DNA of 64,000 bases from Rhodococcus qingshengii. Its GTDB lineage: Bacteria; Actinomycetota; Actinomycetes; Mycobacteriales; Mycobacteriaceae. A program made the translations under genes and the position numbers. Under the pieces are notes generated by a model, which was not told the origin of the DNA, searched no databases, and was given only the letters and a program-made list of their open reading frames with translations. Positions within the stretch are counted from its first letter, which is position 1. Each line of letters opens with the position of its first letter. Location of the stretch: contig NZ_JAJNCL010000003.1 of assembly GCF_021025955.1 (NCBI RefSeq), positions 62,001 to 126,000 on the forward strand, written 5' to 3'. Below are positions 1-8,535 of the stretch, one piece after another.

Positions 1-743
1 GACGAGTTCCGTGAACCCACCACGATCACGAGATCACACTCGGGAGCCATCGCCTTGACCGCGACCTGCCGGTTCTGTGTGGCGTAGCAGATGTCGTCGG
101 ACGGCGGGTCCTGCAGATTCGGGAAACGCTCACGCAGGCGTGCGACGGTCTGCATCGTTTCGTCGACGCTCAGAGTGGTCTGGGAAAGCCAGATGACCTT
201 CGACTCGTCGCGAACCGTAACCGCGTCGACCGAATCCGGGCCGTCGACGATGGTGACGTGATCGGGAGCCTCACCTGCGGTGCCCTCGACCTCCTCGTGG
301 CCTTCGTGGCCGATGAGCAGGATGTCGTAATCGTCGCGAGCGAACCGCTTCGCTTCTTGGTGCACCTTCGTGACCAAGGGGCACGTCGCGTCGATCGTGC
401 GCAGGTTCCGCTCGGCAGCCGAGTCGTGGACGGCCGGCGACACACCGTGCGCCGAAAACACGAGCAACGATCCCTCGGGAACCTCGTCGGTTTCGTCGAC
501 GAAGATCACGCCCTGATCTTCGAGCGTCTCGACGACGTGGCGATTGTGGACGATCTCCTTACGCACGTAGATGGGTGCGCCGTGCTTCTCGAGCGCCTTC
601 TCGACGGTCTCGACCGCGCGGTCGACGCCGGCGCAGTAGCCGCGAGGCTCGGCGAGGAGCACGCGCTTGGCGCTGCCCTTGCGGGTGGACGGCGAATCAG
701 CCGAGTGCGCGATACCGAGATTGAGAGGAACAGCCGAAGACAT
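1..743 (-). CDS. ispH: 4-hydroxy-3-methylbut-2-enyl diphosphate reductase (partial, C-terminus outside window)
   Basis: IspH/LytB performs the last step of the MEP isoprenoid pathway, reducing HMBPP to IPP and DMAPP with a [4Fe-4S] cluster. About 247 residues of the usual ~330 are visible, starting from ATG at 743. The three cluster cysteines are recognisable: C37 in RGYCAG, C121 in DATCPLVTK and C219 in [11 protein letters not shown]. The conserved SAHGVSP segment lies at about residues 97-103. The reading frame stays open to base 1, so the C-terminus is cut only by the window edge. It is divergent from the lipid-droplet protein and xseAB, the arrangement known around M. tuberculosis lytB2. 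Identification is secure. Confidence 0.97.
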
Positions 744-895
744 GTGACCAGCCTACTGGCACCTCGAACGTGAGACACTCCGGCAAACATGAACACCTCG
801 TTTCGCGCGCCGATCGAGGGGTGCGAAGTGAACGAGTACGGCCGTCACAGGCAAGTCGGCTACCGATTGTCGGTGCTTTGCGGCAAGCTGTGGGA

Positions 896-1495
896 ATGAT
901 CCGACCACCGTTCGTGGCGCGCGTTGCCGCGGGACTCGCCGTCACCGCGATGGAAGAGGCAAAGAAGTTGCCCACCACCGCCGTCGCCCTGCCGATGACC
1001 GCCGTGAGCCAGATGCTGCAGACAAGCATGCGTGTGCAGCAGTCGATCACCTCGTTGGCAATCAAGGGCGATCAGGCATTTGCCCTGATCAACTGGTCTT
1101 CCGAAGACGAACAGCCCGAATGGGCAGTCTTCGACGAGGATGCCGACGCGCCTGCTGACTCGAACTCTTCCACTGGATCGACCTCGGCTGACACCCCGAC
1201 CAACGCCGGTCGCTTCGCGCTCTACTCGCTCGAGCCGACTGCCCCCATAGAGGAGCCCACACCCGGCGCCGAGTCCGAATCCGCAGCAGTTACGTCGGAC
1301 AAGCCTGCCGAAGAGCCCGAGATCGTCACCGAACTCGACTACCCCAACCTCACACTGGCACAGCTCCGTGCGCGCATCCGGACGCTCAGCATCGACGAGC
1401 TGACCGCCGTCCTGGATTACGAGAATGCGACGCTCGCCCGCGCACCGTTCCAGACCATGCTCGCCAACCGCATCACCACAGCCAAGGCAAAGTGA
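896..1495 (+). CDS. Lipid droplet-associated protein (Rv1109c-like)
   Basis: A 199-residue protein of the actinobacterial family annotated as lipid droplet-associated (Rv1109c-like), named from lipid-body proteomics in Rhodococcus. The N-terminal ~65 residues are conserved and moderately hydrophobic ([14 protein letters not shown], then a [15 protein letters not shown]-type helix). A low-complexity acidic Ser/Thr/Pro linker follows at about residues 80-145, then a C-terminal module ([21 protein letters not shown]). I chose ATG at 896 because family members begin at this point; an in-frame ATG at 770 would add 42 atypical residues. Its stop overlaps the GTG start of xseA, so the two are translationally coupled. 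Function is unproven. Confidence 0.85.
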   Translation: MIRPPFVARVAAGLAVTAMEEAKKLPTTAVALPMTAVSQMLQTSMRVQQSITSLAIKGDQAFALINWSSEDEQPEWAVFDEDADAPADSNSSTGSTSADTPTNAGRFALYSLEPTAPIEEPTPGAESESAAVTSDKPAEEPEIVTELDYPNLTLAQLRARIRTLSIDELTAVLDYENATLARAPFQTMLANRITTAKAK

Positions 1496-2757
1496 CTTCC
1501 GCAACGCCCCCCGCTTCATCGCAGCGTTCGTCCGGCGCCAGTAGCGCTGAGCAGCCGTGGCCGGTCCGCACGGTTTCCGCCAAGGTAGCCGGCTGGATCG
1601 ATCGGCTCGGCAGCATCTGGGTCGAAGGTCAGATCACCCAGATCAACGCACGCCCCGGTACCCGAACGGCCTTTCTCGTTCTGCGCGATCCGTCGGCAGA
1701 CATGTCGCTGTCGATCACGTGCTCACCACAGTTGTTGCACAACTCTCCGGTGCCGTTGACCGAGGGCTCGCGTGTCGTGATGTTCGGCAAACTCTCGTTC
1801 TACACCGGACGCGGAACGGTGTCGTTGCGCGTCACCGAGATTCGCGCCGTGGGGATCGGTGAACTGCTGGCCCGCATCGAGAGACTGCGCGCCTTGCTCG
1901 CCGCCGAGGGCTTGTTCGATCCGCGGCTCAAACGGCCGCTTCCGTTTCTGCCCGGCACGATCGGCCTGATCACGGGCCGAGCAAGTGCGGCTGAGAAGGA
2001 TGTCGTCTCGGTCGCACACCGTCGTTGGCCAGCAGTTGCTATCGCGGTGCGTAACACCGCGGTTCAGGGCCCGACTGCTGTTCCCCAGATCATCGAAGCG
2101 CTGAAGGAACTCGACGCCAACCCGGTAGTCGACGTCATCATCCTCGCTCGCGGCGGCGGTAGCGTCGAGGATCTCCTGCCGTTCTCCGACGAAGCGCTGT
2201 GCCGCGCCATCGTGGCTTGCACGACGCCGATTGTCAGTGCCATCGGCCACGAGCCGGACAGCCCGCTCAGTGACCACGTCGCCGACCTGCGTGCAGCCAC
2301 ACCCACCGACGCGGCCAAGCGCGTCGTACCCGACGCGGTTGCGGAAGCTGCCCTGGTTGCGGATCTGCGTGACCGCAGCGCTGCGGCACTGCGCAGCTGG
2401 GTCAAGCGTGAGTCTCATCTGATCGAACAGTTGCGTACTCGACCAGTCATGGCCTCACCGCTGTTGGCGGTGGATCACCGCGCCGAAGAGGTCGAAAGGC
2501 TCCAAGCCGCGGGACGACGCGACGTAACTCGGCTGATCGACTCGGAGTCCCGAACGATCGAGCATCTGCGTGCCCGGCTCACCACTCTGGGCCCCGCCGC
2601 GACGTTGGCCCGCGGGTACGCCGTCGTGCAACGTGTTGTCCCCGACGGTGATCCGGAGGTTCTGCGCTCGGTCGAGGACGCGCCACCCGGTACCCAGATT
2701 CGCGTTCGACTTGCAGACGGCGCCGTTCGCGCCGCAGTGATGGGAAGAGAAAAATGA
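1492..2757 (+). CDS. xseA: Exodeoxyribonuclease VII large subunit
   Basis: XseA is the catalytic large subunit of exonuclease VII, which degrades single-stranded DNA in both directions. The 421-residue protein has an N-terminal OB-fold (about residues 25-115, with [23 protein letters not shown]). The catalytic domain carries [25 protein letters not shown] and [12 protein letters not shown], followed by a helical, coiled-coil-prone C-terminal part. The start is GTG at 1492, overlapping the stop of the upstream gene by 4 bp. The stop overlaps the xseB start in an ATGA, typical of an xseA-xseB operon that keeps subunit stoichiometry. Confidence 0.97.
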   Translation: MTSATPPASSQRSSGASSAEQPWPVRTVSAKVAGWIDRLGSIWVEGQITQINARPGTRTAFLVLRDPSADMSLSITCSPQLLHNSPVPLTEGSRVVMFGKLSFYTGRGTVSLRVTEIRAVGIGELLARIERLRALLAAEGLFDPRLKRPLPFLPGTIGLITGRASAAEKDVVSVAHRRWPAVAIAVRNTAVQGPTAVPQIIEALKELDANPVVDVIILARGGGSVEDLLPFSDEALCRAIVACTTPIVSAIGHEPDSPLSDHVADLRAATPTDAAKRVVPDAVAEAALVADLRDRSAAALRSWVKRESHLIEQLRTRPVMASPLLAVDHRAEEVERLQAAGRRDVTRLIDSESRTIEHLRARLTTLGPAATLARGYAVVQRVVPDGDPEVLRSVEDAPPGTQIRVRLADGAVRAAVMGREK

Positions 2758-2972
2758 GCAACGCCACCGATACCGACATCAACGAACTCGGCTACGAAGC
2801 CGCCCGCGACGAACTGGTGAGCGTCGTGAAGATTCTCGAACAGGGCGGTCTGGACCTCGACGCGTCACTCTCACTGTGGGAGCGCGGCGAAGCGTTGGCC
2901 AAGCGCTGTGAGGAGCATTTGGCCGGCGCCAGGGCCCGCGTCGAAAAGGCTCTGGCCGAAGCGGACGAATAA
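2754..2972 (+). CDS. xseB: Exodeoxyribonuclease VII small subunit
   Basis: The 72-residue XseB small subunit binds XseA. It has the classic helical-hairpin sequence [20 protein letters not shown] and the motif [18 protein letters not shown], which is nearly invariant in the family. It overlaps xseA by 4 bp (ATGA). A short inverted repeat (GCGGACG / CGTCCGC, 2961-2979) spans its stop codon and may end transcription towards the convergent DUF4245 gene. Confidence 0.96.
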   Translation: MSNATDTDINELGYEAARDELVSVVKILEQGGLDLDASLSLWERGEALAKRCEEHLAGARARVEKALAEADE

Positions 2973-2993
2973 CGTCCGCTCCGACCGCAGATC

Positions 2994-3563
2994 CTATGGC
3001 GTGATCGGCTGCGCTGCGCCGACCTTCTCGGCAAGAATCCGGAACTCTTCCGGCGTCGCCGCGCCCGTGAGCAACAGGCGAACGTCTCCGACGTCCGTGA
3101 CCCAGATCGACTCGACACCTTCGCCGCCGAAGACATTCCACGTATCGGCACCGACGGTCTCGACTCCGGTCGCGAATCGCTGTCCACCGGCAACGTGTGA
3201 CACCAACGGGAATTCCTCGGCGTTGCTCTGCGTCAGCTGAATGTAGCGACCACTGGTCGTGATGAATCCCACAGTGCTCGAATCCCCGCCACCGTCGCCG
3301 GAAATGATCTTGCGACTGCCGGAGTTCGGGGTCCACCCGTCCGGAACGCCGGGATTACGGATGGGGAATCCGAGTTCCTTCGCGTCGTAGTTCAGAGCTG
3401 CGTCCACGTCGACGCTCGGGATAGGCCCCTGCGTCGGGCCGCCGGGACTGAACGTGCACTGGCTGGCGATGCCCGCAATGATGATGCAGAACAGCACCAA
3501 CGGTACGAGAGACCAGACCATGTCTTTGTTGTCTTCGAGAATGCGGGGTTTCTTCGATGCCAC
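2994..3563 (-). CDS. DUF4245 domain-containing membrane-anchored protein
   Basis: A 189-residue protein with a basic N-terminus (VASKKPRILEDNKDM), one transmembrane helix (about residues 19-37, WSLVPLVLFCIIIAGIASQ) and an exported domain, the DUF4245 family (Rv1100 in M. tuberculosis). The exported part contains GFPIRNPGVPDGWTPNSGS and a later GGQRFATGVETVGADTWNVF stretch. I chose GTG at 3563 because the family starts with a short basic peptide directly before the helix; longer in-frame starts add unrelated residues. It is divergent from glpX, the same pairing as Rv1100/Rv1099c. Its biochemical role is unknown. Confidence 0.88.
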   Translation of the reverse strand: MASKKPRILEDNKDMVWSLVPLVLFCIIIAGIASQCTFSPGGPTQGPIPSVDVDAALNYDAKELGFPIRNPGVPDGWTPNSGSRKIISGDGGGDSSTVGFITTSGRYIQLTQSNAEEFPLVSHVAGGQRFATGVETVGADTWNVFGGEGVESIWVTDVGDVRLLLTGAATPEEFRILAEKVGAAQPITP

Positions 3564-3744
3564 ACCCCCAGTATCCAGGTCCTCCGCTCTGGATACGATT
3601 CCCGGTCCCCCCTCCAGCGCGACAAAACGTCCGTGCGGCGACCCGACAGCGCACGTAGCCGCTCCCATCTGGGACAATGACGCCTGAAGAAACCACTGCG
3701 TCGACACACCCCGTCGACCGCGACCGCGCCAGGAGGCACCGCAC

Positions 3745-4779
3745 ATGACGGCCAGCAGCACTCATCGTGAGACCCCGGACCGTAACCTCGCACTCGAATT
3801 GGTCCGAGTCACCGAAGCCGGTGCTATGGCTGCCGGCCGCTGGGTAGGCCGCGGCGACAAGGAAGGCGGCGACGGAGCAGCCGTCGACGCAATGCGTCAG
3901 CTCGTCTCCTCCGTCTCGATGCGCGGCATCGTTGTCATCGGCGAAGGCGAGAAGGACGAAGCGCCGATGCTGTTCAACGGCGAAGAGGTCGGAAACGGCG
4001 ACGGTCCCGACTGTGACTTCGCCGTCGACCCGGTCGACGGCACCACGTTGATGTCCAAGGGCATGCCCAACGCCATCTCCGTTCTGGCTGTTGCGGAGCG
4101 CGGCGCGATGTTCGATCCCTCGGCCGTGTTCTACATGGAAAAGATCGCCGTCGGACCGGATGCTGCAGATGTCATCGACATCAGCGCACCGATCGCCGAG
4201 AACATCAAGCGCGTCGCCAAGGTCAAGAAGGCGTCGGTTTCCGACATCACGATCTGCATCCTGGACCGCCCGCGTCACAACCAGCTGATCCAGGACGTGC
4301 GCGACACCGGCGCTCGTATCCGGTTGATCTCCGATGGTGACGTTGCCGGCGCTATCGCCGCGGCGCGTCCGGAGTCCGGCACCGACATGCTCGTGGGCAT
4401 CGGAGGAACGCCCGAGGGCATCATCGCCGCAGCCGCCATGCGCTGCATGGGCGGATCGCTGCAGGGCAAGCTTGCGCCCACCGACGACGAAGAGCGTCAG
4501 AAGGCCATCGACGCCGGTCACGATCTCGATCGGATCCTGTCCACCGAAGATCTCGTCTCGGGCGAGAACGTCTTCTTCTGCGCCACCGGCGTCACCGACG
4601 GTGACCTCCTGCGCGGCGTCCGCTACTACGGCGGCGGTGCCAGCACGCAGTCCATCGTGATGCGTAGCAAGTCCGGCACCGTTCGCATGATCGACGCGTA
4701 CCACCGTCTCGAGAAGCTCCGTGAGTACAGTTCCGTCGACTTCGACGGTGAAGAGGGCGCGGTTCCCCCGACGTTCTGA
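3745..4779 (+). CDS. glpX: Class II fructose-1,6-bisphosphatase
   Basis: GlpX hydrolyses fructose 1,6-bisphosphate in gluconeogenesis and is the main FBPase of mycolata. The 344-residue protein shows the metal and phosphate-binding segments of the Li+-sensitive phosphatase superfamily: [18 protein letters not shown] (about residue 98) and [14 protein letters not shown] (about residue 217). An AGGAGG ribosome-binding site sits 8-9 bases before ATG 3745. fumC follows on the same strand after a large hairpin, as in the Rv1099c-Rv1098c pair. Confidence 0.97.
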   Translation: MTASSTHRETPDRNLALELVRVTEAGAMAAGRWVGRGDKEGGDGAAVDAMRQLVSSVSMRGIVVIGEGEKDEAPMLFNGEEVGNGDGPDCDFAVDPVDGTTLMSKGMPNAISVLAVAERGAMFDPSAVFYMEKIAVGPDAADVIDISAPIAENIKRVAKVKKASVSDITICILDRPRHNQLIQDVRDTGARIRLISDGDVAGAIAAARPESGTDMLVGIGGTPEGIIAAAAMRCMGGSLQGKLAPTDDEERQKAIDAGHDLDRILSTEDLVSGENVFFCATGVTDGDLLRGVRYYGGGASTQSIVMRSKSGTVRMIDAYHRLEKLREYSSVDFDGEEGAVPPTF

Positions 4780-4788
4780 TCGGCTCCG

Positions 4789-4836
4789 CCCCGTGAGTGG
4801 TTAGGGAGTCCCTGCACTCCTTAACCGCTCACGGGG
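4789..4836 (+). terminator. 21-bp stem-loop between glpX and fumC
   Basis: The arms 4789-4809 (starts CCCCGTGAGTGG) and 4816-4836 (ends CCGCTCACGGGG) pair over 21 positions, with only two G-U wobbles, around a 6-base loop (CCCTGC). There is no T tract. It probably ends or processes the glpX transcript before fumC. The length and symmetry are also compatible with a dispersed palindromic repeat. Confidence 0.7.
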
Positions 4837-4880
4837 GACGTAGTCCCCTGCCCGCTCTCCAAAAGTGGCAATGTGGAGCC

Positions 4881-6284
4881 ATGACGGAGAGCAACGATCA
4901 ACAGTTCCGAATCGAACACGACACCATGGGCGAAGTTCGGGTGCCCATCGACGCACTGTGGCGAGCACAGACCCAGCGCGCGGTCGAGAACTTCCCGATC
5001 AGCGGGCGCCCCCTCGAGCGCACCCAGATTCGCGCAATGGGCTTGCTGAAAGCAGCGTGCGCGCAAGTCAACAAAGACCTCGGGCTGCTCGACGCGGACA
5101 AGGCCGACGCAATCATCGCCGCCGCGAACGAGATCGCCGAAGGCAAGCACGACGATCAGTTTCCCATCGACGTCTTCCAGACCGGTTCCGGAACCAGTTC
5201 GAACATGAACGCCAACGAGGTCATCGCGTCCATCGCGAAAGCCGCCGGCGTGGACGTTCATCCCAACGATCACGTCAACATGTCGCAGTCCTCCAACGAC
5301 ACCTTCCCCACCGCCACGCACGTCGCAGCTACCGAGGCAGCGGTCACCGATCTTGTTCCGGCACTGGAACATCTGCATGCTGCACTCGCCGCGAAGGCTT
5401 CCGAGTGGAAGACCGTCGTCAAATCCGGACGCACCCACCTGATGGACGCTGTGCCGGTCACGCTCGGCCAGGAGTTCGGCGGCTACGCACGTCAGATCGA
5501 AGCCGGCATCGAGCGCGTCAACGCAACACTCCCCCGCCTCGGCGAATTGCCGATCGGCGGAACAGCAGTCGGTACCGGTCTCAACGCTCCGGATGGATTC
5601 GGCCCCAAAGTTGTTGCCGAGCTGGTCAAGTCGACAGGTGTCGACGCTCTGACTCCGGCGAAGAACAGTTTCGAAGCGCAAGCTGCGCGCGATGGGCTGG
5701 TCGAGGCATCGGGCGCGCTGCGGACCATCGCCGTCTCACTGACGAAGATTGCCAACGACATTCGGTGGATGGGATCGGGTCCGCTGACCGGGCTCGGCGA
5801 GATCGCCCTGCCCGACCTGCAGCCGGGTAGCTCGATCATGCCCGGCAAGGTGAATCCAGTCCTGCCGGAGGCGACCACTCAGGTTGCGGCTCAGGTGATC
5901 GGAAACGACGCCGCCATCGCATGGGGCGGCGCTGCCGGAGCTTTCGAACTCAACGTCTACATCCCGGTCATGGCCCGCAACCTGCTGGAGTCGTTCACCC
6001 TGCTGGCCAACGTCTCTCGACTGTTCGCGGACAAGTGCGTCAGCGGACTGGTCGCGCACGAGGAGCACCTCAAGACACTCGCCGAATCGTCGCCGTCGAT
6101 CGTGACGCCGCTCAACTCGGCGATCGGTTACGAGGAAGCCGCAGCCGTCGCGAAGCAGGCGCTCAAAGAGAAGAAGACGATCCGTCAGGTCGTCATCGAG
6201 CGCGGACTCGTCCCGGACAAGCTGAGCGAGGAAGAACTCGACAAGCGTCTCGACGTTCTGGCGATGGCGAAGGTCAAGGACTGA
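4881..6284 (+). CDS. fumC: Class II fumarate hydratase
   Basis: Fumarase C interconverts fumarate and malate in the TCA cycle. The 467-residue protein carries the fumarase/aspartase signature [11 protein letters not shown] (about residue 317), the substrate-binding [14 protein letters not shown] (about residue 100) and the catalytic-site [20 protein letters not shown] region (about residue 180). I chose ATG at 4881; the longer in-frame start at 4797 would read through the hairpin. A strong bidirectional terminator follows. Confidence 0.97.
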   Translation: MTESNDQQFRIEHDTMGEVRVPIDALWRAQTQRAVENFPISGRPLERTQIRAMGLLKAACAQVNKDLGLLDADKADAIIAAANEIAEGKHDDQFPIDVFQTGSGTSSNMNANEVIASIAKAAGVDVHPNDHVNMSQSSNDTFPTATHVAATEAAVTDLVPALEHLHAALAAKASEWKTVVKSGRTHLMDAVPVTLGQEFGGYARQIEAGIERVNATLPRLGELPIGGTAVGTGLNAPDGFGPKVVAELVKSTGVDALTPAKNSFEAQAARDGLVEASGALRTIAVSLTKIANDIRWMGSGPLTGLGEIALPDLQPGSSIMPGKVNPVLPEATTQVAAQVIGNDAAIAWGGAAGAFELNVYIPVMARNLLESFTLLANVSRLFADKCVSGLVAHEEHLKTLAESSPSIVTPLNSAIGYEEAAAVAKQALKEKKTIRQVVIERGLVPDKLSEEELDKRLDVLAMAKVKD

Positions 6285-6293
6285 ACAAACAAC

Positions 6294-6328
6294 AGAGTGG
6301 CGGTTTCCACTTCGGAAACCGCTACTCT
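6294..6328. terminator. Bidirectional terminator, fumC / reductase
   Basis: AGAGTGGCGGTTTCC (6294-6308) pairs with GGAAACCGCTACTCT (6314-6328) around a 5-base loop, with T-rich sequence on both outer sides. It lies between the convergent fumC and reductase genes. Confidence 0.85.
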
Positions 6329-6332
6329 TTCC

Positions 6333-7004
6333 CTACACCGCGGTGGATGCCCGCCACTCGTCGGTGCGGTCGGGGCTGGCCTCGGCTAATGCCTTCAGCG
6401 TCGCTTCGCGATCGAAGTCCTTGCCGTACACGGGAGTTCCCGGCTGCTGACGCCAGGAGTCGTCGATCGTTCCCGCATCGACGGGATCGAAGCCCAACTG
6501 ATTGATCAGATCGAAAACGATCTGCTTGTTCGCGTCGTCGTCGCCGGCGACGGGTAGCGCGATGCGCCCCTCCGCACCCTCCGGAAGCCCCTTCTCGAGG
6601 AGATGCTTCCACCAGATTCCGTTGAACGCCTTGAACACCGGAACACCCAGGTGCTCCTGCACCCATCCGCTTTCGGTCTGACCGTCCTCGATGGCCGAGA
6701 TCAGACCGTCACGCTGTTGCGGGTAGTAGTTGTTGGTCTCGATGACCGGGGCACCGGCGGCCGCGCCGCTGAGGATCCCCGCCGGTAGATCGACCACGTT
6801 CTTCTGAGGAATGCTAACGATAACCAGTTCGGCACCCTCGGCGGCCTCGGTGCTGCGGACCGCCTTCGCGCCCGTCTCGGCTTCCAACTCGGCAAGCGTG
6901 TCCGGTGTGCGCGAGTTCGAGACGCGTATGTCGTGACCGAGCGCAGCGAGCCTGCGTGTGAGCGTGCCACCGATCTGACCGGCTCCGATGATTCCGATAC
7001 GCAT
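6333..7004 (-). CDS. NAD(P)-binding reductase of the F420H2:NADP+ oxidoreductase (NpdG/DUF2520-like) type
   Basis: A 223-residue single-domain Rossmann protein starting MRIGIIGAGQIGGTLTRRLAALG (the dinucleotide-binding GxGxxG is at residues 7-12). VSNSRTP at the end of strand 2 and ELVIVSIPQKN are typical of F420-dependent NADP reductases and their NADPH-dependent relatives. TNNYYPQQRDG and a KAFNGIWW segment mark the actinobacterial subgroup of unknown substrate. I chose ATG at 7004 because the Rossmann strand begins there. It is a lone gene on the minus strand. Confidence 0.8.
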   Translation of the reverse strand: MRIGIIGAGQIGGTLTRRLAALGHDIRVSNSRTPDTLAELEAETGAKAVRSTEAAEGAELVIVSIPQKNVVDLPAGILSGAAAGAPVIETNNYYPQQRDGLISAIEDGQTESGWVQEHLGVPVFKAFNGIWWKHLLEKGLPEGAEGRIALPVAGDDDANKQIVFDLINQLGFDPVDAGTIDDSWRQQPGTPVYGKDFDREATLKALAEASPDRTDEWRASTAV

Positions 7005-7111
7005 GATCCTGCTCCTTCGTCGTCTGCAGGGGTGATTGCACCACCGCTGCATTCGTCAACGACGACAACGCACCGGGTCATTCCGTACCGACCAATTCAA
7101 CTCCCATTGAT

Positions 7112-7567
7112 TCAATCTGTTGACGGGTCGAGCGCGAGCCTGATCCGAACGCTCACCGGATCGGTCTGCAACCCGCGGAACGCTGAGGCGGTCAGTGCTG
7201 ATCTGAACTTCCCCGACGCGAAAGTCTTCACCCGCGCCGGCACGTCGTCGTCCGGCATGATCTGAGCCTGACCGTCCACCCACTCGCCGCGACGACGGAT
7301 CCGAACCTCCGGCGTCGCAGAGATGTTGGCTCCCCAACCCGTGCCGATGCCGTGCTGCGCGATGACCCACGCCTCGTCGCCGTCGTAGGTGATCGCGACT
7401 GGCACTCGGCGGGTCAGACCGGTTCGGCGTCCGACCGTCTCGATCTCGGTCATCAACGACGGCATCAAACCGATCCGATTCAATCCGGTGACCAGCGGAT
7501 TGGCGAAATACTTCCCGACTGCGACTTCGATTCTTCGTTTTCGTGCAACTGACGTCGGTACCGGCAT
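7112..7567 (-). CDS. Nitroreductase/deazaflavin (F420)-dependent oxidoreductase, Ddn family
   Basis: A 151-residue protein of the split beta-barrel Ddn/DUF385 family, which uses F420H2 in mycolata. Diagnostic stretches are ETVGRRTGLTRRVPVAITYDGD and WVIAQHGIGTGWGANISATPEVRI. It is divergent from the TetR-MFS genes, and one of two related semi-palindromes (7611-7626) lies just upstream of its start, so it may belong to the TetR regulon. The substrate cannot be read from the sequence. Confidence 0.85.
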   Translation of the reverse strand: MPVPTSVARKRRIEVAVGKYFANPLVTGLNRIGLMPSLMTEIETVGRRTGLTRRVPVAITYDGDEAWVIAQHGIGTGWGANISATPEVRIRRRGEWVDGQAQIMPDDDVPARVKTFASGKFRSALTASAFRGLQTDPVSVRIRLALDPSTD

Positions 7568-7610
7568 GCCGTTTCCTCTCCTCCGGAGCTGGCGCTCGAA
7601 GCAACAGCTC

Positions 7611-7626
7611 TATACCGCACGATATA
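7611..7626. promoter_or_regulatory. Candidate TetR operator 1
   Basis: TATACCGCACGATATA is a semi-palindrome (TATA.CG..CG.TATA) 44 bases upstream of the divergent oxidoreductase. A related sequence lies at 7733-7748 and matches at 13 of 16 positions. Regulation is inferred from position and repetition only. Confidence 0.45.
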
Positions 7627-7690
7627 ACCACTGATCCGGGAGTTTTGCCACCATGAATATCGATCAATACCCACTACCTGCACACAACAC

Positions 7691-7720
7691 TTGACTGTGT
7701 CTGCCGGTTACATCTAGTCT
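7691..7720 (+). promoter_or_regulatory. Promoter-like sequence for the tetR-MFS transcript
   Basis: TTGACT (7691-7696) and TAGTCT (7715-7720) are separated by 18 bp, close to a SigA-type promoter. The predicted start is about 7727, immediately before the second candidate operator. Confidence 0.4.
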
Positions 7721-7732
7721 CAGATTCGTTCC

Positions 7733-7748
7733 TATACCGATCGACATA
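7733..7748. promoter_or_regulatory. Candidate TetR operator 2
   Basis: TATACCGATCGACATA lies just downstream of the predicted tetR promoter, where bound repressor would block transcription. It shares TATACCG and CGA.ATA with the site at 7611-7626. Confidence 0.4.
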
Positions 7749-7761
7749 CTGGGAGGCAGTG

Positions 7762-7794
7762 ATGAACACACCTCGAGACGCCTCGTTGCCATGA
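7762..7794 (+). CDS. Possible 10-residue leader peptide upstream of the TetR gene
   Basis: A GGGAGG ribosome-binding site precedes ATG 7762, which encodes MNTPRDASLP. Its TGA stop overlaps an in-frame ATG (7791) of the TetR reading frame in an ATGA. This could be a true leader or the relic of an older start; there is no independent support. Confidence 0.25.
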   Translation: MNTPRDASLP

Positions 7795-7907
7795 CCGGCC
7801 CGCAGACGCGTTGTCCGATCGCCGCAGCGCGTCGCAAGTGGGGAGTACCAAGAGAATCAGCGGCACCAGATGAATCGAACAGCTCTGCGATTGCATACGA
7901 TGGCGGG

Positions 7908-8474
7908 ATGGCCGACTCCGATTCCCGCACTCTGATGCTGGTCGGCGCCATCAATGCCTTCCGTGAACACGGGATCGCGACGACCTCGCTCACCGAGATC
8001 GTCGAACGCTCGGGAGCTCCCCGCGGGTCGGTGTACCACTACTTTCCCGAAGGCAAAGGACAGCTGGCCGGCGAAGCAGTTGCCTACTTCGGCCGAGGCG
8101 TCAGCGCCGCCATCAGTTCGATGATCGCTCAGTCTTCCCCACCGGAGATCATCGACGCGGTTGTCACAATATTTCGAAACAGCTTGGTAGAGAGCGATTT
8201 CACCTCCTCCTGTCCGGTCGCAGCCGCGGCGGTGGAGGGCGCGTCGACGCCGGCGGCATTAACTGCTGCTGGCGAATCCTTCACCTCGTGGGAATCGCTT
8301 CTCACATCGTTCTTCTGGCAGCAGGGACAGCCGTCCGAGACTGCAGCACAGTGGGCAACCGTCGTGATCGCGTCGATCGAAGGCGCGACTCTGATGGCAA
8401 AAGCTCAGCACACCACCGCGCCTCTCGATCGGATCGGCGCTCACCTCAAGGCTCTGGTCTCGGCCACGAGCTGA
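7908..8474 (+). CDS. TetR/AcrR family transcriptional regulator
   Basis: A 188-residue TetR repressor. The N-terminal helix-turn-helix (about residues 10-55) includes AINAFREHGIATTSLTEIV and GAPRGSVYHYFPEGK, as in the LmrA/YxaF-like group; the C-terminal ligand domain has a typical SCPVAAAAVEG segment. I chose ATG at 7908 because TetR proteins begin close to this helix. A longer in-frame start at 7791, coupled by ATGA to a leader peptide, would add 39 residues. A TACGAT -10-like hexamer ends 6 bases before ATG 7908, so a leaderless transcript is also possible. It is followed by an MFS exporter, its probable target. Confidence 0.9.
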   Translation: MADSDSRTLMLVGAINAFREHGIATTSLTEIVERSGAPRGSVYHYFPEGKGQLAGEAVAYFGRGVSAAISSMIAQSSPPEIIDAVVTIFRNSLVESDFTSSCPVAAAAVEGASTPAALTAAGESFTSWESLLTSFFWQQGQPSETAAQWATVVIASIEGATLMAKAQHTTAPLDRIGAHLKALVSATS

Positions 8475-8535
8475 CCAACCCCTCTACTTCCAACCGCTGC
8501 TGCCGTCCGCGCAGGAGCAGAGATGGCGTACAAAC

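Noticed and set aside
3355-4704. 449-codon reading frame opposite glpX
   Set aside because: Antisense shadow of glpX with no motif of its own; it also overlaps the DUF4245 gene.
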